Source: Macrothele yani (Eukaryota; Arthropoda; Arachnida; Araneae; Macrothelidae). Taken from it: 64,000 nt of DNA. The notes below the pieces were generated by a model that searched no databases, was not told where the DNA came from, and saw nothing but the letters and a program-made list of their open reading frames with translations. The position numbers and the translations under genes were made by a program. Each line of letters begins with the position of its first letter. Position 1 is the first letter of the stretch. The stretch lies in NCBI GenBank assembly GCA_039090855.1, contig CM077011.1, positions 30,161,001 through 30,225,000 of the forward strand, read 5' to 3'. Shown here in pieces: positions 21,909 to 32,904 of the stretch.

Positions 21909-22899
21909 ATCATCATCGTTGTCAACCATTATCAATCCACTGCTGGATGAAGGCCTCCCCAAGTTTCCTGCACAACTGCCTGTCTTGAGACAGTTTCCTC
22001 CATGTTATTCCGGCATGTTTTCGAATTTCATTCTTTTCTCTCCCATGTGGTCTTCTTCTGGGTCTTTTTCAGTCCCTTGGTATCCAGTCTAAAATTTCGG
22101 TTGTCCATCGGTGATCCGTTCTTCTGGCAACATGTCCAGTTCATTGCCATTTCAGGGATTTTACTCTGATCATGGTGCCTTCCGCTCTTGTCATTTTCCT
22201 TATCCAGGAGTTCCTCATCTTATTTTTTCTGGTTACACCAAGCATGCGTCTCTCCAGGCTTTTTTCTGTTCTCTGCAGCTTTTGCATATCTTTCTTAGTT
22301 AAAGTTCATGTCTATGCTCCATATGTAAGAACTGGAAGAATGCATTGATTAAACACTTTTCTTTTCAGACATAACGGCATATTACTCTTAAAAATTGTAC
22401 TGCTCCTCCCAAAAGCTCTTCAGCCAAGTTTTATACGTCAATTAATTTCCTTATCAATGTGACCTTTGCCTGATATCTGTTTTCCAAGATAAATGTAGGT
22501 ATCGGTTACCTCGGGGTTTACCCCATCAATCGCATAATCTTCATTTCTTGAAAAAGCGTTGTACATCAGTTTTGTCCTCTCAAAGTTCATTTTTAATCCA
22601 ACTTCTTTACTCTTGTTAGCAAGTTCTTTTCAGCTCTGAAGGGGTAGTTGCAAAAATGATTACGTCATCAGCAAAACGAAGGTAAGTTAAATAATCTCCA
22701 TTAATATTTTCCCCCTTGTTCTCTCATTTCAATGATTGAAAGGCACTTTGCAATGTGGCATTGAAGAGTTTGAGAGATATGGTGTCACCTTGTCTCCCTC
22801 CCTTTCCAATTTTAATTGGTGCTGTACCCTCAAATAGCCGAACCTTTGCATTTTCATTTTCATACATGTTATTAATAACGCTAATGTAAGCATATGATC
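21909..22899 (-). mobile_element. RTE-type LINE, degraded
   Basis: This has the same 3' end (ATCATCATCGTTGTCAACCA) and the same text order as the 16943 copy, including complements of FADD-region and GGRQGDTIS codons near 22680 and 22790. It carries numerous stops and frameshifts. Its 5' end meets a 56-bp segment of the same element in the opposite orientation (22897-22952, plus strand, ATCTATGAAAATGCAAGTGC...), making a head-to-head junction. Confidence 0.82.
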
Positions 22900-22952
22900 T
22901 ATGAAAATGCAAGTGCAAAGGTTTGGATAATTGAGGATACAGTACCAATAAA

Positions 22953-23045
22953 AAAGATAAAATATTTATCTTTTATCTTAGATAAAATATCCTAAATATT
23001 GCAAATATTTATCTTAGATATAAAATATTTTATCTTTTATCTATG
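22953..23045. repeat. AT-rich palindromic run
   Basis: The words GATAAAATATTTATCTTTTA and TAGATAAAATAT recur in both orientations, so the block can fold on itself. It is probably derived from a simple repeat adjoining the LINE junction. Confidence 0.6.
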
Positions 23046-23560
23046 TATAAGAGTCATTAAATATATCCACCTCCGCATTCTACACATTTTACCCAGTGCT
23101 TTTGTCAGTCCACAAAATAACGCTGGTAAAACGAAGATTTTCCTTCTTGAAACCAGTTCTTGACTTCCTTTATTAAGTGTTCATGCGAATCATATGTCTT
23201 CCCATGTAAAATTATCTTTTATATATCACAAAGAAAAAAATCCGGTGGCGCCTGGTTAGTACTACTATATGTTGGGTCTGGCAATAAAATCCAACCGAAT
23301 CTTGCAATTCTCGAAAACGTCGGGTGCTGCCGTGTGGGTTTTTGCATTATCCCCATGAAATTTAATCTGTGGGTCTTTTAGGTGTGAAGCTTCTAAGTTT
23401 TAGTCACTTTTTGAAGTTTCCTGAAGGATTTGAAATATCCTTCCTTATTAATATTGGCATCTCTTCCAGTGTGTCCAAGAAGATAATGCCACCTTGTTAA
23501 TAACTGACTATGATCATGATTTCATTGTTTGATAGAATAAAGCCTGGGTTTTTTCTTAAC
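23045..23560 (-). pseudogene. mariner-like transposase remnant
   Basis: Minus-strand text near 23290-23350 reads HGDNAKTHTAA, close to the HDNARPHTA motif around the second catalytic Asp of mariner transposases. About 35 codons later, with stops, APPDFFL resembles the third-Asp block. The 23050-23110 end resembles the C-terminus. Very decayed; no terminal repeats were found. Confidence 0.45.
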
Positions 23561-24965
23561 CCGGGATGCTTTGTGGGTCTATTGCATTGACTAACGTTTA
23601 GAGCAAGAGTCATAATGAATAAATCCAGGTCTTATTGCAAGTTAAGACTAGGTGCGGACTGGGCAGCTAGGCCTTATTCTATCTTCAAAAAAAGTACGTA
23701 TATACTTAAATATTCTTGTAGAAGAAAACCAAGTTATACTAAATCGCTTGTTCACCACTTTAACGGCTCCAAAAAAAAATAAATAAATAAATAAAAAAAC
23801 ATGCATACCAAATGTTCTGTTGATCCAAACACTGTTTTTGATACACTGCTTCCCCTTTCTGGACTTTCAAATTTGAGCTCCGTCCCTTTTGGTTAATAAT
23901 ATTCTGTACCTCAGTCCGCTTTTGCCAATTGCAGTTCAATAATCAATACAATCTAATTGGATATGTCATCAATAGCTGGGGATTGAAACTCGAAATTCAT
24001 TGCGTACGTTAATGCATAAGAGTTCATCTACTGTAAACATTTTGGGTTGCTGCTCTTCATATATATATATATGCCTTCTTTTATTGAATCTTTTTCTTGA
24101 ACAAGATCTGCATTTTATTAACTACTTTTTGTACCATACAGTTACATGAATTCTTGACCTACAGTTCTGGAAAGTCTGTTTCAGCTACAACAAAAATTAT
24201 TCTTCATTCGAAAGTAATTAAGTAAAAAATTTATTTTCGCTTTGTTTAATTTCTGTCACTTCATAAATTTGCCCTGAAATCCTTGCGGTTCTGGGCATTT
24301 TCAATTTTTTCAGGAGGTGTTTTTTCGTAATTATTGTACTAATGATAGGTAAGTCTTGAAAATGGTAATTTTTGGCACACTTACTTGGATTTCCTTTCAC
24401 ACTAAAGCCGAAGAAACTATAACAAATTCTGAATTCAATTACTGAAATAAAATGCATGAGAATGGGATTAAAGTCTTCGATAGTCTCTCTCATAGAAGTA
24501 CCTTGTTTATTGTTTCTCAGCAACGGAAGTAATTTTCTCTTACATTACATTGTACCAGGAATGTGCGGTCCAGGAAAATAGGTAAAATGTTCTTAGTTAT
24601 TACTTCAATACAAAAAAACACTAAAAAAAAACTACAATAATTCTTGAAATTGTATTGAAAGGATCTTTAAACAGAAAGGGGTGATGCTGACATACTGCTT
24701 TTTTTTTTAGATATTTTTCCCAAAATTGGGCCTGTCAAAATTTGCTTCCAGGGCTGTTAGTGAACCGCCAATACGCTACTGGTTATGACCATCTTAAAAG
24801 CCTCAGATGGTGGGCCAGAGAAATTCTCCAAAAGGTTGGCACATATTTCACTTCTTTGATTGGTTTATCTTAATTGTAAGAAATTTTGATACTAGCCTTA
24901 AGCAAATTTTTCGTTATATAAGGGTTGAAAACAAATGCAAAACCCTTCCTTTAAACACTAAAAGT
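23561..24965. other. no gene seen
   Basis: AT-rich sequence with a short (AT)7 run at 24059-24072 and several A runs (for example around 24610-24630). A minus-strand frame at 24218-24523 (101 codons) has no recognised domain. Confidence 0.45.
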
Positions 24966-24978
24966 TTTTCAATTACCT

Positions 24979-25402
24979 ACAGACATTTGACGTGGACTAG
25001 GTACATCAAACAGAGGTCATCGCTCTTTCCACGCTTATAAGTGAGTCACGGAAAAATTCTCATTGGCCGCCACCAGGAATCGAACCCAGGCTCTTCCAGT
25101 TACAGGGCCGGATATGCTTCCACTGCATACACTAACTGCCAAGCCAATTTGGCAGGTTGCTTCTTGGAACCAGCCAAATTGGCTTGGCAGTTAGTGCTGG
25201 GAATTCACCAAAGATGGTAAGCAGCAACTGAACAAATAATTAGTGTATGTGAGTCTGGAGGAACTCGAGCCTGCTATGTGGTGCAGTGGAAGCATATCCG
25301 GCGCGTAACTGGAAGACCCTGGGTTCGATTCACGGTGGCGGCAAATTAGAATTTTTCCGCGACGCGCTTATAAACGTGGAAAGAGCGATGACCTCTGTTT
25401 GA
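24979..25402. mobile_element. inverted (head-to-head) SINE dimer within one 13-bp TSD
   Basis: TTTTCAATTACCT lies on both sides (24966-24978 and 25403-25415). The inside is a large imperfect inverted repeat: 25006-25153 pairs with 25173-25402. The right arm carries about 80 extra bases (25197-25280). Each arm read outward has a tRNA-like promoter: GTGCAGTGGAAGCATATCC as A box and GGGTTCGATTC as B box. At the centre, 24-bp perfect arms (25130-25153, 25173-25196) are separated by 19 bp. This is a different SINE family from the one at 4250. Confidence 0.75.
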
Positions 25403-25627
25403 TTTTCAATTACCTGATTTGCTGTTATTATTCTGTCAGCTTGGCCCTTTGTTCAACAAGGACTGCATTTTCATCCCTTGTGTTGACAGTCTAATCAACC
25501 TTGCCTTGGTACACTGATATTAAAATGACTGTTTTTGGAGTGCTGAATATTCATCTCTGGAGATTGTTTTTGTTAACAGTTTCTTCACCATAAACAGTTT
25601 TCAGTTTTTTATGAATTTAAGTCGCAG

Positions 25628-26060
25628 TAGTTTCACCCGTCTTGAAAAGGAACTGGATGAATTATCGCTGTCTGATTCTGGTACTTACTTCAGGTTCCAT
25701 ATCGGAAGTTTCACCAGTCTTAAAAAAGGAACATGACGACGGACCATTGTCTGATTCTGGTACTTATTTCAGGTACCATATGTGAAGTTCACCAGTCTTG
25801 AAAAGGAACTTGGTGACCGACCATTGCCTGATTCTGGTGCTAACTTATGGTTCCATATGTGAAGTTTCACCTGTCTTGAAAAGGAACTCGATGGCCAACT
25901 TTTACTTATTCTGGTGCTTACTTCAGGATCCATATGTGAAGTTACACCTGTTTTGAAATGGAACTCGATGACCGCCCCGTTGTGTGATTCTGATGATTAC
26001 TTCAGTTTCCATATGTTAAGTTTCATCAGTCTTAAAAAAAGAATCAGACAACGGTCGACG
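25628..26060 (+). repeat. about 78-bp tandem repeat, 5.5 copies
   Basis: Phrases of the type GAAGTTTCACCAGTCTTGAA...GGAAC followed by TGATTCTGGTACTTACTTCA recur near 25630, 25709, 25785, 25864, 25937 and 26018, with moderate divergence. Confidence 0.85.
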
Positions 26061-26325
26061 ACCGACCGTATATGTTGATAACATTCGCCGTGTATTTTCA
26101 GTTCGTCCAGTGATTTCTGAATGTTGACAGACATTAAAAGACGCGCTAATTGGCAAATGAATTCGGATTGAGTAAGTTTACTGTTCAGGAAATTCTGAAG
26201 GGCATCCCGGTAATATTAAAAAAGCAACACAATGGATTCTACTCCAACTCATGGAGGCGCAAAGATGGCACAAGTACCCGTTGTAAATCTTCACCTGGAG
26301 CGCTATCACTCCGATGGCTCACAGA

Positions 26326-27003
26326 TATTCTGATGCCCATCGAAGTGGTTGTCTATTATTCTAATCACCATGGAAGTGATAGTGTATTATTATAATGACA
26401 ATCGAAGTGATAGTGTATTATTCTGATGACCATCGAAGTGATAGTGTATTATTCTGATGACCATCGAAGTGATAGTGTATTATTCTGATGACCATCGAAG
26501 TGATTGTGTATTATTCTAATCACCATGGAAGTGATAGTGTATTATTATAATGACAATCGAAGTGATAGTGTATTATTCTGATGACCATCGAAGTGATAGT
26601 GTATTATTCTGATGCCCATCGATGTGATAGTGTATTATTCTGATGACCATCGAAGTGATAGTGTATTATTATGATGACCATCAAAGTGATAGTGTATTAT
26701 CCTGATAACCATCAAAGTGATTGTGTATTATTCTGATGCCCATCGATGTGATAGGGTATTATTCTAATGACCATCGAAGTGATAGTGTATTATTATGATG
26801 ACCATCGAAGTGATAGTGTATTATTCTAATGACCATCGAAGTGATAGTGTATTATCCTGATGACCATCCATGTGATAGGGTATTATTCTAATGACCATCG
26901 AAGTGATAGTGTATTATTTTAAGGACCATCGAAGTGATAGTGTATTATTTTAAGGACCATCGAAGTGATAGTGTATTATTCTGATGCCCATCGAAGTGAT
27001 ACC
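26326..27003 (+). repeat. 31-bp minisatellite, about 21 copies, with 155-bp higher-order units
   Basis: The unit is CCATCGAAGTGATAGTGTAT followed by TATTCTGATGA. A variant block containing CTAATCACCATGGAAGTG occurs at 26361 and again at 26516, 155 bp (five units) later, followed by the same ordered variants. This shows multi-unit duplication. Confidence 0.93.
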
Positions 27004-28565
27004 CATCGATGGCTGTTTAGCGCACATGAACGCTAGGGTATACAAATATGACGTCATCAGTAATGTGGTAATTCTCTATCGTGCGATAGGCCATAGTCTT
27101 CCGTTTGTGGACGAAAATGCGCGAACTATTCGAGTTCACATCGTTGTTAGTGAAATGGAAGATAGCTGTATTATACTTTTACCACTTCCTCGAAGGTTCT
27201 CTAGCTTTACTCGCGTTGAGCAGGTCTAGGATGCAATGCAGAATAGATCGAACAAGCATCAGCACTCTTCTACGATATTTTCATAGCTTGTGACGTTTTT
27301 TTCCTCGTGTGTGCAGGGTTTCTCTAAAGCCCGCTGAATTACCTCATCTGCAATTAGCCACGGAGGCTCCATTTTTTTTATTTAGGGGATTATTTGAAAG
27401 GTGACAAAAGGTATTGCTGTGTGTGGGTCTAGCACTGCAACTAGAGCTCAAGGTTGCTGTTCGAATTTACATAGAAAGCCAGAATAAATTTTTTGGAGTA
27501 AAGGTAAACGAAAAAATTCTGCAAGGTTAAATACAATAACACTGGTTTTATAACTAGAAATAACAAAAAGAGTGCAGAGTAAAATAAAGTGTAAAGTGGA
27601 CCACTCCTGAAAAAAAAAATATGTATTTTTTTTTTATTTCAATTTTTATTTCTACAGAGTTTGCTGAATCGAATGGTATACGACATTTGCTAAACAGAAA
27701 ATAATTTGTAGGCGAAAAAATGTTCGAAGTTAGGCGTACAAGTTGCACAAGTAGGCGGACCCACTGCCCAGCCACATCTGAGAAAGTGTGAAAGGGTCGA
27801 ATATATGTCGTCATCCTGGGAAGAAGGAAAAACGGATTCCAGAAGGTGCGGGAAAGCAAAGGAAGACGGCGAGCAGAAAGCTGAAGTTCAGCAAAGCAGA
27901 GGAAAAGGAGTATGACGCGAGAGGCTTCTAGCCACAGGTCTTCTTCGTTTTTTGCCTTCCCTGAAAAGTTGTGGTTTTGTACATTTTGGAACATTTTCCC
28001 CATAAACCACTGAAGATAAAGGCTTCAAATTTTTTTATACCTTACTGTATATATCAACAACCACCTGAACTAGAATCATGACTAAATAATATACTCAATT
28101 AAAATAATAAACAAAAAGAAAAAGAAAAAATGAAAACGTCAGCAAAGTTGACAGCAATTTTGATTAATTAATACAAAATTAAATAATTGACCGATTGCGA
28201 TAATTCTAGTTCAGGTGTTGTATAATATCCTTAGGAAAATGCATGCCAAGTTTGCAATTGATAGGCCAAGTCTATCGTGAGAAACATGTACCTAAGTACA
28301 TCGAGACCTCACATAACCTAAAAAAGGACTGGTCTCCTTAAGCGATGAAACTTTAAAATGAAATAAACGGAATGAATTTTACTTCATACCATCTAAAAAA
28401 TGTTACCATCTAACATACGCAATCTCAGAAATTTTGTCTAATACACTGAGCATCCGAGTCCAGGAAGAATTAACTATCTCTAGAGCATTTAAGGTTTTAA
28501 TGAGTTATGGACATGTACATCAGTTTTTTAATGAGTTTTAGCCATGTAGATGATTTCTCTTTAGA
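27004..28565. other. no gene seen
   Basis: AT-rich sequence. At 27656-27690 the plus strand reads EFAESNGIRHLL, which recalls the NGIRH motif of retroelement integrases, but the following text does not support a gene. The long minus frame 27554-28003 has no recognised domain. Confidence 0.4.
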
Positions 28566-28569
28566 ACGT

Positions 28570-28720
28570 ATAACGAAGTAAATTTCTCCGTCATTTTTGG
28601 TCCACACCGGGGATCGAACCCGAGTCCACTTATACCGGAACAAATCGCTCTACCAACTAAGTTCTTTCTCGCTGCTATCTGCCTTTATGTCGTGTGCGTC
28701 CTGCGGGGAAGGCACGGGAC
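28570..28720 (-). mobile_element. tRNA-derived SINE, family 2, copy 1
   Basis: On the minus strand a tRNA-like head with B box GGGTTCGATCCCCGG is followed by a body ending TGACGGAGAAATTTACTTCG. The A box is worn (TTAGTTGGTAGAGCG). It shares about 145 bp with the copy at 28964. The tRNA part resembles a Lys/Met-type D-arm (TAGCTCAGTTGGTAGAGC in the better copy). Confidence 0.8.
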
Positions 28721-28963
28721 ATCTCCGGGGCATGGCCCACGGGTCTGCCGTGACCATGAATCGTCGTAGGCAGCCATCCGCTGAAGAACGTGCACTTGAG
28801 AACTCCCAGTCAATCTGGTGTGTGAAATGCAACGTCACACACATTTATTTTTCGAAGCGCTGAAAAAGGGATTCTCTTATTTTTCTTATCTCGCGGTGTG
28901 GAAAGAGCATCACACCATTGCGAGATCTTTTACGGCCGGGTCATCCGGGAAGTTCGGGCACCA

Positions 28964-29140
28964 TTATAACGAAGTAAATTTCTCCGTCATTTTTGGTCCA
29001 CGCCGGAGATCGAACCCGAGTCTACTTATTCCGGAACAAGTCGCTCTACCAACTGAGCTACGCAGATGTTCGTTCTTATTGTTATCTGTCTTTATGTCGT
29101 GTGCGTCCTGTAGGGCAGGCACGTCACAAACGTCTTTCCA
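28964..29140 (-). mobile_element. tRNA-derived SINE, family 2, copy 2
   Basis: Same family and orientation as the copy at 28570, 394 bp away. A box TAGCTCAGTTGGTAGAGC (29045-29062) and B box GGGTTCGATCTCCGG (29006-29020) are intact on the minus strand. A 20-base A run at 29141-29160 lies on the 5' side of the element, so it belongs to flanking sequence or to a neighbouring insertion rather than to this copy's tail. Confidence 0.82.
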
Positions 29141-29249
29141 AAAAAAAAAAAAAAAAAAAAGGGTTTAGAACATCAGTATTTCAGCCAGCCCGTCCGTCTG
29201 TATCACCAAATCTCTGCACATCTCACTTCATTTTAAATAAGTATATATA

Positions 29250-30223
29250 CACTGAGGTGCCAAAAAGAAAAAGAAAAAACTAGGAAGGGCGCTACCACTT
29301 CCATTACATACCCCATCACACCCGTGCGGTAAATGGTATCTTCAAGAAATATCGTATATGCAGAAGTAGATATCTCCGCAAGCTCATATAATAGCATTCC
29401 CAGTTCAGTTGGTAGCTTATCAGGATTTAAGTGAACTAAGTTTTAACTTACATAGTCGACGTCCGGGAGATGGGTCACTCCACACGAAATTTGGATTTAC
29501 ACGGTCAACAATTTCAAAGGTGAACCTGGACCAAACAAACTCGGGGTAAAATAAAAATCCAGACTGGTGTCGCCGTAGAAAATTCCTGGACGATCGTGGA
29601 CAGCGACGTCTGGCACACATCCGCCCGGAGTGCACCATTGCGGCGAATCACGGCGCGATTCAATGCTGGAACCAGTAATAGCATCAGCGTTCGGACAGTG
29701 CAACGTTACCTGTGTTCTATGGGGTTTCTGAGGCGACGCCCCACCCAGGTGCCATTGCAAACCCGACGACACAAGACTGTGTGCTTCGCTTGAGTTCGGA
29801 AACACAGTCACTGGAAGCGAGATTATCGGAAACGCGTAGCCTGATCCGAGGAATCACAGTACCAACTGTTTCGGGCAGATGACCGACTCCGGGTGTGGCC
29901 ACAACCCAGGAGGCAATGGATCCCGCATGCCTACAGAGCCTCTTTCAACACGAGAGTGCTCCACCACACACGTCCACAGTCTCCAGATTATGGCTGGAAG
30001 AACATTTCACGTAGTTTGACCTCCTGGCTTAGACCCCTCGTTCTCCGGATTTAAACGCCATCGAACACATTTGGGATGTAGTTCAACACGCCGTTAATGC
30101 CAGGAATCCTCCACCGGCGAATATTACGGAGTTGCAAGATGTTCTTCAGGAAGCACAGAGTGCACTGTCTCTACAGTACTACAGTAAACTCGTAGAGTTC
30201 ACTGTAGTACTCTCTCTATATAT
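29250..30223 (+). mobile_element. Tc1-like element, 3' end lost
   Basis: It begins CACTGAGGTGCCAAAAAG after a TA (29248-29249). Plus-strand text includes ITARFNAGTSNSISVRTVQRYLCSMG (second helix-turn-helix) at 29650-29720, SPDLNAIEHIWDVVQHAV-like codons at about 30048-30090, and TELQDVLQEAQSALS at 30129-30170. Stops and indels abound. The right terminus is missing: a hairpin (30175-30211) and then a DUF4817-type element begin instead. Confidence 0.7.
30175..30211. repeat. short hairpin at a transposon junction
   Basis: The arms AGTACTACAGTAAACTC (30175-30191) and GAGTTCACTGTAGTACT (30195-30211) pair at 16 of 17 positions with loop GTA. It lies at the broken 3' end of the Tc1, 13 bp before the next element. 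Confidence 0.85.
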
Positions 30224-30224
30224 A

Positions 30225-31172
30225 CAGGGTGATTCAGTACTCATGGGAAAACATTTAAGGTGTGGTAGAGCACACTGCAACAAACATTTTTTGTATAGGA
30301 ATGTATGGGTGCAAGTGACGCGTTGAGGCACAAACACAAGAAATAGACATGAAAGGAAGCATAAATTGTGTACTTATACAGCATTGTTGACAAGTGCTGT
30401 TTTACAGCAATGTTTACAATAATTACTTAAAATTGCGTCCACCAACAGTAATACATGCGTGGCAGCGTCGACGTACCAAGAACGATTCTCTGTGAATGTG
30501 TGAGCGGGTATTGTGAACGACATCCTGCTTGGCCCATATTTACTACCAACGCGACTCGATGGCAGATGCTATCGTATTTTTCTAGAAGAGATTTTACCAG
30601 AATTGCTTCAAGATGTACCACTGGCCGTCCGACAAGGACGGTGGTTTCAGCATGATGGGGCGCCAGCCCATTTCAGCATTAATGTGCGCAATTACGTAGA
30701 TGCCACTTTTGGGGCGCGATGGATTGGCCGTGGTGGACCAGTCAGTTGCCCCCCCCCCCGATCGCCCGATTTGTCGAACCTCCATTACTTCTCATGGGGA
30801 CATCAGAAGGCCCTCGTTTATGAGACTCCAGTTGACTCTTTTGAGGACCTCGTCGCTCGTATATCCGTTGCGGCTGCACGTGTGCGAGAAATACCTGGCA
30901 TCTATGAAACTGTACGCCAATCACTCCGTCGACGCTGCCACGCATGTATTACTGTTGGTGGACGCAATTTTGAGCAATTATTGTAAACATAGCTGTAAAG
31001 AAGCACTTTTCAACGATGCTGTAAGTAAACAATTTGTTTCCTTTCATGGATATTTCTTGTGTTTGTGCCTCAACGCGTTACTTGCGCCCATACATCCCAA
31101 TACAAAAAATGTTTGTTGCAATGTGCTCTATCACCCCTTAAAGTTTGTCTCACGAGTCCTGAATCACCCCGG
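30225..31172 (+). mobile_element. Tc1/mariner element (DUF4817 clade) with inverted-duplicated 3' end
   Basis: It begins CAGGGTGATTCAGTACTC after TA, and its right end is the worn complement (GAGTCCTGAATCACCCC). The first about 248 bp (30225-30473) are the reverse complement of the last about 248 bp (30926-31172). The 5' half of the element has thus been replaced by an inverted copy of its 3' end. Between the arms is the catalytic half of the transposase. The related intact-ended copy is at 57139-58583. Confidence 0.85.
30483..30986 (+). pseudogene. DDE transposase catalytic half (DUF4817-type Tc1/mariner)
   Basis: The frame of 168 codons contains one TGA early on. It reads RFSVNV-stop-AGIVNDILLGPYLLP, then FLEEILPELL, WFQHDGAPAHFS (second catalytic Asp), RWIGRGGPVS, PRSPDLSNLHYFSWGH (third block) and ends CITVGGRNFEQLL. 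An 11-base C run at 30749-30759 adds a residue in the PPPRSPD stretch, a likely slippage change. The N-terminal DNA-binding domain and the first Asp are missing. Confidence 0.85.
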
Positions 31173-31174
31173 TC

Positions 31175-31400
31175 GCGTCACATTATTGTGACCACCAGCT
31201 AATATCCAGAGTAACCGTCGTGTGCAGCGCGGACAGCAGCTAGACGAGCTGGGTATGATTCAGTAAGGTGTTGGAAGGTGTTATGTGAAAACGGATAAAC
31301 TTGTGTTTTCACATTGGCTGTCGAACGTAAAAATGGATCCACTGGCCACTGGGTTCTTCGAAAAATGTGTGATGTTTGTTCCACGCGTCTGGAATTAATG
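31175..31400 (-). pseudogene. Tc1 transposase C-terminal fragment
   Basis: Minus-strand codons from 31300 to 31205 read HNTFQHLTESYPARLAAVRA, then HDGYSGY and a stop, typical of a Tc1 C-terminus. Beyond the stop lies the near-palindrome GTCACATTATTGTGAC, a common subterminal motif. Only the last about 60 codons are kept. Confidence 0.6.
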
Positions 31401-32900
31401 AAAAATTCTTATTCGCTTCAAAAAAAAAAAGTTAAGAGGGAAATGATGTGACGTACTACAGAGGTAATGCACGCGTTAAGACGACTAATCTGCAGCGGTA
31501 CCATGTATCTTAGTTGGGAGAGCAACTCACTCCATATTGAGGGAACGCGAGTTCGAGATTCGTCACGGAAAAATTATTTGTGTTTTCACATCAACCAATC
31601 ACATTAAAAAGCATTATACTATCATCCCATGAAAAGCTCACTTGTTTTCCTAGAAGCCGTTTACTTCTCTGTCTGAAAATGAAGATATGAGATTATTCAA
31701 CTATCTGATGAGTTAAGGGTTTCATTGTAGCGGCTGATGGCTTTTTCTCAATTTTTTGGAAGGCAACTAATGGGAAAATGTTTGTAGTTTTTGAAGCCAT
31801 CATCAGCAAAGCGAACGAACAAAAACACAAACCAGTTAGTGACGGACGTGCTTTAGGAACATTCGGTCAGCACTGACGCTTGGGGAGTGTAAGGTAACGT
31901 AAGATTACCCGGACATTTTCGGTTTAATAAATATTCATTCCGGAAAAGAGAAAAAAAGATGAACGGAAGTTTAATAACGATGCCTGATGCAGTAAATACT
32001 CATTTAGCCACTCGGAGCAAAAGTAAAAGCAATTTAATGAAGAACATTTCGCATTAATGAGGGTGTTTCATTTTGCTCTTAAGTAATCTGACAGAGAAAT
32101 TCAGGCCTCAATAACTCCTTACGTAACAGTTCTACTGAGAAGCAGCTCGAAGAATAAATTAAGTGATAAACAGAGTTTTCCGTGGATTAAACTTAAGAAT
32201 AAGAAACAGTACGTACTAGCGAGGCTGATAATATTTTCCGTTTACTTAAAATGAACGGAATAATTAGTTTAATGTCAGTTACTTCCCGAAGATACAGATG
32301 TGTCGCATATTAGCAGCTGCAAAGGATGAACAAGAAAGATGACACCGAATTTTCGGGTGTAATAAGCACGTCTTTTAAATCCGTTCTGGCGCGAATTAAA
32401 TTTATCAAAATAATTCAATGTCAATGGAACCGGCATGGAAAAAAGTAGTATCTGACAGAAGAAAAAGTTTTCCAATCGGATTTTTAGTTCCCCAGATACT
32501 GCTTTAAACGCAAACGTGAACTTATGCCCTCTGGTAGCAGACTTGTGCGTTAAGAAAAATTTGAAATTATATGACAAACATTTTGCACCGGAAACGCTCT
32601 CCTACGAAGAAATAATTTTTCAAATCGGGCTCTTTAGAAGCAGAGATATCGACAAAACAAATTAGTAAAATCATGCAATTAATTGGTTATGATACGCTTT
32701 CCAACATACCAGAAATCATTACTCAAGTTACGAGGATAATGACTGTAGGGGTGGAAGCTCATTATGCTCATTATTGCCTTTCAGCAAAACGATCCTGGCT
32801 TCCCGTGCTGTCGAAAATTCCCCACAGCAGGAAGAAAAAATTATAAAGGTTCTTTTTCTATGGAAACTATCTATCAGCGAAAGCTGATAGACAGCCTGCC
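31401..32900. other. mostly unique DNA with one tRNA-like remnant
   Basis: 31501-31570 (plus strand) resembles a tRNA: TTAGTTGGGAGAGCAACTC as D-arm/A box and GAGTTCGAGATTC as B box, probably another SINE head. From 31850 to 32270 the sequence is unique-looking and without repeats. 32460-32660 contains family B text ('atcggatttttag', 'tgccctctggtag', 'agaagcagagatatcgac'). Confidence 0.45.
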
Positions 32901-32904
32901 GTTC

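Noticed and set aside
26326..27003. Regularly spaced repeats resembling a CRISPR array
   Set aside because: Units are contiguous with no unique spacers, and the DNA is eukaryotic. It is a minisatellite.
27656..27730. Retroelement integrase trace (EFAESNGIRHLL)
   Set aside because: Only one short motif; no catalytic residues or further alignment could be read on either side.
27554..28003. 149-codon minus-strand frame as a membrane protein
   Set aside because: Hydrophobicity comes from complementary A-rich tracts; no domain, splice or conservation evidence.
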